Assembly (NCBI GenBank): GCA_029785685.1
Contig: JAFLZE010000036.1
Span: forward strand, 1-9,829
Source of the DNA: Nitrososphaerota archaeon
Lineage (GTDB): Archaea; Thermoproteota; Nitrososphaeria; Nitrososphaerales; UBA183
DNA length: 9,829 bases
Direction of reading: 5' to 3'
Shown here in pieces: positions 4,195 to 9,829 of the stretch. The translations under genes and the position numbers were made by a program. Positions within the stretch are counted from its first letter, which is position 1. The number at the start of each line of letters is the position of its first letter. Under the pieces are notes generated by a model. The model did not search any database and was not told the DNA's origin. It saw nothing but the letters and a program-made list of their open reading frames with translations.

Positions 4195-6623
4195 TATGAT
4201 GTCGTGCTCGACGACGTACTTGATGCGCCATTGGGGTTGCTATTCATCCATTGTATCGCCTCTACCACGTCCTCGATGCGGATAGGAGTCTTGTGGAACC
4301 TGTAGCCGCCCAAGGCGTTGCTGAGGGCGTTGATGAAGGAGATGTCGGCCGCGATTATGCAGTTCTCGCCTATCCCTGTCGCGCCGAATGGGCCAGTGGG
4401 GTCGATGTTCTCCACGGGGATCACGTTCGCCGAGTCTGGATTCTCGTATATTGTAGGAATCTGGTAGTCATGGAAGTTCGGGTTGAGCCAGCTCCCTGAG
4501 CTAGGGAAGCCGGGCGTGACGGTGACATTCTGGCTGGGGTCGTTCAATAGCTCTTCGAAGAAGGCTGAGCCAATCCCCATCACTGAGCCGCCCATCATCT
4601 GGTGTATGGCGCCCTTGTAGAAGATGGTCCTGCCTAGGCCCAATGCGAAGGTGTGGCTGATGACGTGCACTACTGCGGTCTCGGTGTCCACCTCTACCTG
4701 GGCGAACCTCGCACCGGTCGACCTGTATGCTACGTTGAATGGGATCTGCCATACCCCGAACCCCTTTATCGAGCTCGTGAGTAGAGCCGCTGCGTCATTG
4801 AACGAGATGCTGTTCGATGGGTTCGTCGTATCATAGATCGTGTCGTTTCCGAAGGCGAGGTTGTTTGCGTTCGCGTTCAGCTTGCTCGCCACTATTGGGA
4901 ACCACTGGTTCTTGAGGTCCTCAACGGCGTAGAGGAGGGAGTGGGAGTTGTGCGTGGACTGGCTTCCTGCTGTAACGCTGGCATTGGTCGTGTACATCGT
5001 GTCTGACTGTATCAGTTTGACGTTGGCCATCGAGGTGAGGCCGAGCGCCTCTGAGGCGATGAGCGGGAAGGTTGTGTTGCCGCCGGCTCCGTGGTCAGTG
5101 AGGCCGATGTACACGGTGACTGTCCCGTCGGGGTCGACCTGCACCTGCGATGTGGACGGCGGGAAGGGAGAACCCTTCGAGGCGTTTTGGATGCACATCC
5201 CTACACCGACCCTCTTGGTGCCGTTGACAGAGCTGGGAACACCCCATCCCTTCCATAGGTTGCTCCAGCCGAACGCTTGCATCGCTTCCTGAAGCGCCTG
5301 TGGCTGTGCGATGGTAGTGTATGGCAGGTTGGCGAACGGCTCGACCGGATTCGGAGCTTGCCTCATGTTCTTGAGCCTGAACTGAACTGGATCCATGTTG
5401 AGCTTGTGCGCCAACTCGTCGATGGCGGACTCCATCAGGAAATGACCCTGCTCTTCGCCGACGCTCCTCATGGCCGCCCCGTTCGAGTAGGCGTCGGTGG
5501 TCACAGGGATGCTGTAGAAACGCATGTTAGGGCAGTTGTATGCGTTGTAGAAGTCGCCGACCGCGTCCGCTCCCTGGGCGCCGCCGCGTCCTCCGACGTT
5601 GGCTGTGTACACCCCGTCGATGGCTACTAGAGTGCCATCGTTCATCGCACCCAGCCTGAACGTAGCCGACAATGGCCATCTATTCGTGGTGGTACGGGCG
5701 TGTGTAAGTCTGGTGTGGACGAATTTCACTGGAGCGCCTATCTTCTGCGCAAGTACCGCAGCCAGGACATACTCCTCCCCGGTCGACTTGTTGCCGAGGC
5801 CGTTGCCCAAGGCACCGCCGTCCTCGTAGCCACCCAATGAAGTGCTGACCCTCACGTCTGTAGCTGGGATTGCGAAGTAAGCCGCCAACTGCTGCTGGAC
5901 AGCCCATGCGAACTGGGTGGAGGCGTTTACAGTCAACTGGCCCCCTGACCAGTAGGCTACTGCTCCTCTAGGGAAAATCTCGAAGTGCTGTTGTATAGAG
6001 GTACCGAAGGTGTCTTCGTATACGACGTCCGCGTTCGCAAGCGCGGTGTCGACGTCACCCAGATTCAGGGTGAGCGTCCCTGACGTAACAGCTCCGTTTT
6101 CGCCTACGCCGCCACCGGGGACGTTACCGCCCGGCCAAAGCTGCGGGGCGCTTGCCTGAAGCGCCTCCTGCGCGTCGAAGACGTAGGGGAGTTGTTCGTA
6201 CTCTACCTTGATCAGGTTCAGGGCGTCCACCACCTCGTTGGCGGTGGGAGCGGCTACTGCCGCCACGGGCTGACCAGGGTACAGCACCTCGCTACTGACC
6301 AGCGGCGGATAGGCTCTGGCCCCAATGCCAAACAGGGCACCGACCGGGAGGTCAGACTCCACGAGAGTCACATATCCGGCAGCCTGAGCCGCACTGACGT
6401 CTATGCTCGTCACCCTGGCATGAGGATGCGGCGCAACGAGGAAACCAGCGTACCACATGGTGCTTCGTCCGATATCGCCGGGACCTATGTCAGGGGTGTA
6501 TTTTCTCTGACCAGTCACCTTCGCGTATATGTCCCGCCTTGTGACGGCCTGGTTGCCCACCAGATTGAATTTAGCATTGGGGTCCAGGTTGTTCAGTCCG
6601 CTGCTCTGGGGTTTACTGCTCAT
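4194..6623 (-). CDS. molybdopterin-binding large subunit of an aldehyde-oxidoreductase-like molybdenum hydroxylase
   Basis: 809 residues, full length. The N-terminal a/b-hammerhead domain includes VTGQRKYTPDI (36-46) and GQPVAAVAAPTANEVVDAL (117-135). The Mo-cofactor domains show LGGYEDGGALG (263-273), AMRSVGEEQGHFLMESAIDEL (384-404, resembling PaoC-type MR-x-PGE), GAGGNTTFPLIASEALGL (512-529), QMMGGSVMGIGSAFFEE (675-691), and GATGIGENCIIAA (747-759), in which E753 is the expected catalytic Glu. The AYxCSFR loop of true CO dehydrogenase (CoxL form I) is absent, so an aldehyde or N-heterocycle substrate is more likely than CO. The usual GG-x-FGGK loop is replaced by GGYEDGG. There is no signal peptide, so export would depend on the Tat-bearing small subunit. 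The tail is Ser/Thr-rich. Its ATG shares one base with the small-subunit TAA and has a perfect GGAGGT site. Confidence 0.93.
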   Translation of the reverse strand: MSSKPQSSGLNNLDPNAKFNLVGNQAVTRRDIYAKVTGQRKYTPDIGPGDIGRSTMWYAGFLVAPHPHARVTSIDVSAAQAAGYVTLVESDLPVGALFGIGARAYPPLVSSEVLYPGQPVAAVAAPTANEVVDALNLIKVEYEQLPYVFDAQEALQASAPQLWPGGNVPGGGVGENGAVTSGTLTLNLGDVDTALANADVVYEDTFGTSIQQHFEIFPRGAVAYWSGGQLTVNASTQFAWAVQQQLAAYFAIPATDVRVSTSLGGYEDGGALGNGLGNKSTGEEYVLAAVLAQKIGAPVKFVHTRLTHARTTTNRWPLSATFRLGAMNDGTLVAIDGVYTANVGGRGGAQGADAVGDFYNAYNCPNMRFYSIPVTTDAYSNGAAMRSVGEEQGHFLMESAIDELAHKLNMDPVQFRLKNMRQAPNPVEPFANLPYTTIAQPQALQEAMQAFGWSNLWKGWGVPSSVNGTKRVGVGMCIQNASKGSPFPPSTSQVQVDPDGTVTVYIGLTDHGAGGNTTFPLIASEALGLTSMANVKLIQSDTMYTTNASVTAGSQSTHNSHSLLYAVEDLKNQWFPIVASKLNANANNLAFGNDTIYDTTNPSNSISFNDAAALLTSSIKGFGVWQIPFNVAYRSTGARFAQVEVDTETAVVHVISHTFALGLGRTIFYKGAIHQMMGGSVMGIGSAFFEELLNDPSQNVTVTPGFPSSGSWLNPNFHDYQIPTIYENPDSANVIPVENIDPTGPFGATGIGENCIIAADISFINALSNALGGYRFHKTPIRIEDVVEAIQWMNSNPNGASSTSSSTTS

Positions 6624-7336
6624 TACGCGCTACCTCCCTGAAGATTCTGAGCCGCCAGCTGTATGCTGGCGATGATTCCGTCATAGTTTCCGCACCTGCA
6701 GAGATTCCCACTCATCCCGGCCTTGATCTCGTCCAAGGTGGGGTTCGGATTGCTTAACAGCAGGGCGGTCGCAGACATGATCTGTCCTGGTTGGCAACCG
6801 CTGCATTGCCCGCCGTCTTCCTGTACCCAAGCCAACTGCAGAGCGTTGAGGATTTGGCTTTCAGTACTGGAGGGAACGTTGTATCCCTCGACTGTGGTAA
6901 TCGAGTGCCCCGCTGCACGATACGCGGGGTATGTGCATGACATGTAGGCCACTCCATCAATCAGGACGGTACAGCCCCCGCATTCCCCTCTGTTGCAGGG
7001 CCGCTTCGTACCTATCAGACCAAGGTCATCACGAAGCACGTTGTTCAGCATGTCTCTCGGCTCCACGCTCACTTCGTAGCTCTTTCCGTTTATGTTCAGT
7101 GTGACGGTCTGGGAGGCAAACGGGTCAGAGTTTGACGTTGCGGGGAGGTTCTCAGTCGGATTCTGAACCACGGTAGTGCTGTTGCCGGTGCTCAGGGCGA
7201 TTCCACCCAGGCCAATGACCCCGGCGGAAATTGTGCTTGCCTTCAGAAATGTTCTCCTATTCATCTTAGAGTCCAACGGTGTGGACTCTGATTCTTCGCT
7301 GTGGGGCTGCTTTGCAGTAGAATCCTTCTCTCCCAT
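6623..7336 (-). CDS. Tat-exported [2Fe-2S] small subunit of the molybdenum hydroxylase
   Basis: 237 residues. Residues 26-50 hold a twin-arginine signal (NRRTFLK followed by a mildly hydrophobic stretch to about residue 49). A linker leads to a plant-type ferredoxin domain with C114, C119, C122 and C134 (CNRGECGGC), then an all-helical domain with a second [2Fe-2S] site, C178, C181 (QCSGCQPGQIM), C213 and C215 (LCRCG). All eight ligands are present. The subunit relays electrons from Mo to FAD. A Tat signal on this subunit only is known from E. coli PaoA, where the whole folded heterotrimer is carried out. The ATG at 7336 is preferred because a TATA box lies about 27 bp upstream; starting instead at Met25 (7264) would also keep the full Tat motif. 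It is first in the operon: small, large, medium. Confidence 0.93.
   Translation of the reverse strand: MGEKDSTAKQPHSEESESTPLDSKMNRRTFLKASTISAGVIGLGGIALSTGNSTTVVQNPTENLPATSNSDPFASQTVTLNINGKSYEVSVEPRDMLNNVLRDDLGLIGTKRPCNRGECGGCTVLIDGVAYMSCTYPAYRAAGHSITTVEGYNVPSSTESQILNALQLAWVQEDGGQCSGCQPGQIMSATALLLSNPNPTLDEIKAGMSGNLCRCGNYDGIIASIQLAAQNLQGGSA
6632..6637 (-). promoter_or_regulatory. Shine-Dalgarno site for the large subunit
   Basis: A perfect GGAGGT, 8 nt before the ATG at 6623. With the TAATG junction it shows that this organism uses Shine-Dalgarno initiation inside operons, while the first gene seems leaderless. Confidence 0.7.
7268..7289. repeat. perfect 8-bp inverted repeat inside the start region of the small subunit
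   Basis: AGAGTCCA (7268-7275) and TGGACTCT (7282-7289) enclose a 6-nt loop. In the mRNA the hairpin ends 3 nt before the AUG of Met25, between the two possible start codons of the Tat small subunit. It lies within codons if translation begins at 7336. Confidence 0.55.
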
Positions 7337-7360
7337 GTCTAACGGACGAGGGTGGGCGGG

Positions 7361-7366
7361 TATAAA
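7361..7366 (-). promoter_or_regulatory. TATA box of the molybdenum hydroxylase operon
   Basis: Minus-strand TTTATA, preceded by the purine-rich GGAAACAAA as BRE candidate. Its centre is about 27 bp from the ATG at 7336, predicting transcription starting at the start codon (leaderless mRNA). This is the best-placed promoter in the window. Confidence 0.65.
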
Positions 7367-7395
7367 GCATTTGTTTCCGCACCGGATTATCTTAA

Positions 7396-7410
7396 GATAT
7401 ATGAGATATC
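7396..7410. promoter_or_regulatory. short inverted repeat upstream of the hydroxylase promoter
   Basis: GATAT (7396-7400) and ATATC (7406-7410) around 5 bp, about 30 bp upstream of the TATA box in an AT-rich patch. A regulator could bind here, but the arms are short and AT-rich, so chance is a serious alternative. Confidence 0.2.
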
Positions 7411-7559
7411 GTCAGTCGGGTTCCCCGCAAGACGATGACGTCCGTTGCGTGGTGCCAATTGAGTCCTGCATAAAGTGGAAGGATGCGCGCCTTGTTTGGA
7501 GCGCCTGGCAGCACAGCTAGAGAGAAAACTGATTGATCGGATGACATGCCACGCCAAGT

Positions 7560-7579
7560 AAACAAACCGCGGTTTGTTT
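7560..7579. repeat. perfect 20-bp palindrome beside the left end of the IS481-like element
   Basis: AAACAAACCG and its exact reverse complement, centred between 7569 and 7570, followed directly by more T (T run 7577-7582). It overlaps the first three bases of the left terminal repeat. It could be a bidirectional terminator (8-bp stem, CGCG loop, T tail on the plus strand), a dimeric-regulator site, or the insertion target of the element. Confidence 0.6.
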
Positions 7580-7599
7580 TTTCGAGTAATGGTTTCGCA
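7577..7599 (+). repeat. left terminal inverted repeat of the IS481-like element
   Basis: Reads TTTTTTCGAG, six variable bases, then TTTCGCA going inward. The right end has the same blocks with the same spacing. The transposase stop codon lies just inside it. Confidence 0.75.
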
Positions 7600-7600
7600 T

Positions 7601-8521
7601 CTAGGCTGGCGCCTCCTCCCTCTCCAGGGATGAAGGGTCCGCCAGGGCGTCCATCTGTGGCGTCCTCCTATAGTATGCCTTGACCGGCGTCTTCAGGTCC
7701 AGGGCGCCGTGGGGTTTGATCGTGTTGTACCATTCGACGCAGGCGTCCACCGAGGGGAAGAACTTCAGCTTCTTCTCGAGGACGTCGAACCACTTCTCTA
7801 TCCTGCCGTTGGTCTGGGGGTGGTTGACCTTCCCCCGTATCTACCTGATGTGGTTCCTGAGGAGGTATCCAACGAACTCGGTCAGCCCCTTCTCCCTCTT
7901 CTTCGCCTCGACAGCGTAGAAGGTGGAGCCGTGGTCGGAGAGGATCGACTTCGGCCTCCCGCGCCCTCCTATGGCCCCGTCCAGGACCTCCACCGAGTAG
8001 GGCGAGGTCAGGGTCGGGTCAGACCCCGTGTCCTGTGATGAACCTGGAAGCGTCGTCTTCGTAGGCGATCAGCCACCGCCCCTTCCAACGAAGGTCCTTG
8101 ACCTCGTGCCAGTCCACGTGCCAGAGGGAGTTCGAGTACTCCCTCTCGTACCTGACCCACTTCCGCCTTATCCACCTCTTCCTCGAGGGGGTGACCAGGC
8201 CGCCCATCTTCAGGACCCGGTGTATCCTGTCGTGGTTGATATGAACCCCGTGGTCATCCTCCATCATCCCCTTGAGGTAGACGGCGTTGACCTGTACCTG
8301 CCGTAGGCGGCGAAGACCGTCCTCCTCTCGTCGTCGCTGATCGGGATGCTCCTCCTCCCGCCCCTCTTGAGAGACGACACCTCCCCGTTGTCCTTGTAAA
8401 GGGCGCAGAGCTGCTCCACCCTCCTCCTGGACACCGAGAAGTGGAGGGCGATGTCCCTGCAGCTCTCCCCCCTCTCCCTGGCCCTGACGATGTAGCGCAC
8501 CTTGCGCTCGTCAAGCTTCAC
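7601..8521 (-). pseudogene. IS481-like transposase, broken by two frameshifts and an in-frame stop
   Basis: Read from GTG 8521 to TAG 7601 with corrections. The N-terminal part (8521 to about 8292) is a helix-turn-helix domain (RERGESCRDIALHFSVSRRR; then a GEVSSLKRGGRRS linker). A 1-nt loss near 8291 shifts the frame into NAVYLKGMMEDDHGVHINHDR and the integrase core. A second shift near 8025 (apparent extra base) returns to the first frame. A TAG at 7841 interrupts the last part. The DDE residues are all still present: Asp in HVDWHE (8112-8114), Asp in LSDHGSTFY (7934-7936) and Glu in NHPQTNGRIEKW (7796-7798). The total span is 307 codons, normal for the family. Three lesions make it non-functional in the absence of recoding. 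Confidence 0.85.
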
Positions 8522-8586
8522 TTTCTTCCTGTAGCGCCTGACTGCGCTCCTCCAAAACTCCTCCAGCCTATTCTCTGGTACCAGCT

Positions 8587-8609
8587 TGCGAAATAGTTTC
8601 TCGAAAAAA
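8587..8609 (-). repeat. right terminal inverted repeat of the IS481-like element
   Basis: On the minus strand going inward: TTTTTTCGAG, AAACTA, TTTCGCA. It matches the left end in both conserved blocks and defines the outer boundary at 8609. Confidence 0.75.
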
Positions 8610-8833
8610 GTTACCTTCTTTCTGAAGCGACGTGCAGGGAGCCGTTCCCTCAGATGGCCATAATCGTCCTCAAAACAGCCGATAGAGTCTGTTCTGAGCT
8701 CTCCCGAACTGCGAAGGTCGGCCTTAGGGCGATACTACTGGCCAGAGGCTGGTCAGATAGGCTTGATGTGGCATCTGGAAGACGGGGAAGAGGGATTGGC
8801 ACGCCCTGTTGTTGCTTTCTGCATTTTCCTATG
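8610..8833. other. 224-bp segment between the two insertion sequences
   Basis: No recognisable gene. On the minus strand one frame is open from 8734 across the right terminal repeat into the IS481-like transposase, without an ATG, GTG or TTG before 8521. A plus-strand ORF (8654-8845) looks random and Gly/Arg-rich. It may be what is left of a host gene broken by the insertions. Confidence 0.35.
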
Positions 8834-8849
8834 GGGGGCTTCTAAAAAC
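8834..8849 (+). repeat. left terminal inverted repeat of the IS5-like element
   Basis: GGGGGCTTCTAAAAAC, preceded by one more G at 8833 that may belong to the target site or to the element. Confidence 0.85.
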
Positions 8850-8917
8850 GCGCTGCGGCATTCAATCAACGGGAACTGACATGGGTGGTCCTATCCTTCC
8901 CGCCCGTGCCGCGTCCT

Positions 8918-9684
8918 ATGAACAGCGTCAGAAAGGTCCTGAAATCCGAGTACACGGGCCGATTCCCCGACGGGGGCAGGCTCGGCAAGGTCGCGAAGCT
9001 GGTGGACTGGGAGGCGTTCAGACCCGCCCTCGAGCCCCTCTTCAAGAACACCGGGGAGGTGAGGCCCCACGAGGACGTGGCCCTGATGACGAAGGCGATG
9101 GTCCTGCAGTCTTGGTACGGCCTCGCCGACGAGCAGGTGGAGAGGGACTGCAACGACAGGCTGACGTTCATGAACTTCCTCGGCTACCCGTCGAAGGTCC
9201 CCGACGCCAGGACGATATGGCTCTGCAAGGAGAGGATAGCGAAGGAGTCGCGAGCGGAGAGCCAGCCGCAGGCACCGTCTACATTTCAATCAAGCTCCAC
9301 ACCAAGGACGAGCTCGCCAGCGGGTTCATCACGGAGATCGAGGTCACCACAGCGTCGGCCAACGACGGCACCGTGGACCTCTCAGAGAAGGGGGAGGTCT
9401 GCGTCAGGGACAGGGGCTACCCGCAGGGAGGCAGGGGCTCCTGCATCAGCATAATCAGGGCTACCAGGGGCCACCCGCTGAGGGAGGAGGACGAGGAGCT
9501 GAACAGGTTCCTCGCGAAGGTCAGGGCGCCCGTGGAGCATCCGTTCGCGACGATCAAGAGGGTCTTCCGTTGCGGAAGGGTGCTGGCGACGACGCTCGGC
9601 AGGGTGAAGGTCAGGCTCACGTTCGTCTGCACGTGCTACAACCTCTTCCGGGCCCTCGAATTGGCTTCGGCGAAAGGGCGTTAG
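8918..9684 (+). pseudogene. IS5-family transposase with internal deletion and frameshift
   Basis: The first part (ATG 8918 to about 9255) carries the family N-terminal domain: MNSVRKVLKSEYTGRF, VALMTKAMVLQSWYGLADEQ, and the hallmark VPDARTIWLCKERIAK. The reading frame then changes. The second part (about 9280 to TAG 9682) gives YISIKLHTKDELASGF, TTASANDGTVDLSEKGE, VRDRGYP (second catalytic Asp), and PVEHPFATIKRVFRCGRVLA (catalytic Glu) ending at LTFVCTCYNLFRAL. In intact members a long linker plus the strand with the first catalytic Asp lies between these parts. Here it is gone, the junction falling near 9250-9285. The product cannot be active. A GTG at 8885 is an alternative start, but the recognisable domain begins at MNSVRK. 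Confidence 0.85.
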
Positions 9685-9813
9685 GCCGGAGGAATGGCGC
9701 AGGGACAGAGAGAAGAGAAGGGCGCGGATGCGGACAAGGCACCTAACGGCCTATCACAGACCGAAGACCAACCACGAAATCGAGTCCGACATCGGGCAGA
9801 CTGCACCAGATCA
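9685..9813 (+). other. non-coding tail of the IS5-like element
   Basis: Purine-rich sequence between the transposase stop and the right terminal repeat. No ORF or structure worth naming was seen. Confidence 0.4.
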
Positions 9814-9829
9814 GTTTTTAGAAGCCCCC
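9814..9829 (-). repeat. right terminal inverted repeat of the IS5-like element
   Basis: Exact reverse complement of the 16 bases at 8834-8849. The window ends on its last base, which suggests that the assembled contig stops at a multi-copy repeat. Confidence 0.85.

Larger units (their letters stand above)
7577..8609 (-). mobile_element. degraded IS481-like insertion sequence
   Basis: About 1.03 kb bounded by imperfect terminal inverted repeats (19 of 23 positions match), with one minus-strand transposase pseudogene filling almost all of it. The transposase has an N-terminal helix-turn-helix and an rve-type DDE core, the organisation and size of the IS481 family (IS3-related). No target-site duplication could be recognised: the left flank ends GGTTTG and the right flank begins GTTACC. 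Confidence 0.75.
8834..9829 (+). mobile_element. degraded IS5-like insertion sequence with perfect terminal inverted repeats
   Basis: 996 bp bounded by perfect 16-bp inverted repeats and carrying, in the plus direction, the two ends of an IS5-type DDE transposase. The middle of the gene is missing, so the element cannot supply active transposase. Because its ends are intact it could still be moved by a full-length relative in trans. The right flank is outside the window, so a target duplication cannot be checked. Confidence 0.8.

Noticed and set aside
4194..6623. Carbon monoxide dehydrogenase (CoxL) as the name of the large subunit
   Set aside because: The AYxCSFR active-site loop of form I and the AYRGAGR loop of form II are both absent. 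The corresponding place reads AMRSVGEEQG, nearer to PaoC-type enzymes.
6192..6641. 149-codon plus-strand ORF
   Set aside because: Antisense to the large subunit and its Shine-Dalgarno site; a by-product of GC-rich coding.
7401..7520. 39-codon plus-strand ORF from the ATG at 7401
   Set aside because: No ribosome site or well-placed TATA box, and no recognisable sequence. It runs out of the hydroxylase promoter region and may be chance.
8254..8514. 86-codon minus-strand ORF rich in Gly, Ser and Arg
   Set aside because: Overlaps the transposase helix-turn-helix in another frame and is low in complexity.
1..9829. CRISPR array or other tandem repeat array
   Set aside because: No regularly spaced direct repeats were seen; the only clear repeats are the insertion-sequence ends and the isolated palindromes listed.

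Overview
The window looks like a piece of a GC-rich archaeal genome. The evidence is TATA-type promoters placed about 27-32 bp upstream of start codons (leaderless or nearly leaderless transcripts), frequent TTG starts, and a small-protein cassette of a kind I associate with archaea. The lineage cannot be fixed from sequence alone. A thermophilic or acidophilic Thermoproteota/Nitrososphaeria-type archaeon is a low-confidence guess.

Layout: (1) 1-773, plus strand: the 3' end of an unrecognised gene, then a short single-domain XdhC/CoxI-type molybdenum-cofactor protein with its own TATA box. (2) 1026-1796, minus strand: a six-helix membrane protein with three membrane-embedded histidines. (3) 1955-3039, minus strand: a tightly coupled three-gene cassette (a DUF5678-like small protein and two retropepsin-fold proteins whose Asp-Thr-Gly motifs are degenerate). 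(4) 3166-7336, minus strand: a complete molybdenum hydroxylase operon in the order small (Tat-signal [2Fe-2S]), large (Mo-pterin), medium (FAD). (5) 7577-8609: a decayed IS481-like insertion sequence with recognisable 23-bp terminal inverted repeats. (6) 8834-9829: a decayed, internally deleted IS5-like element with perfect 16-bp terminal inverted repeats. The window stops exactly at the last base of its right repeat.

How the parts may work together (inference): the three hydroxylase subunits would assemble with Mo cofactor, possibly helped by the XdhC-like protein, and be exported as a folded complex through the Tat signal of the small subunit, as is known for E. coli PaoABC. The enzyme would oxidise an aldehyde or related compound outside the membrane. 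The His-containing membrane protein could take up the electrons. The retropepsin-fold pair sits between the enzyme and the membrane protein and has no obvious role in the chemistry. It is the least explained part of the window.
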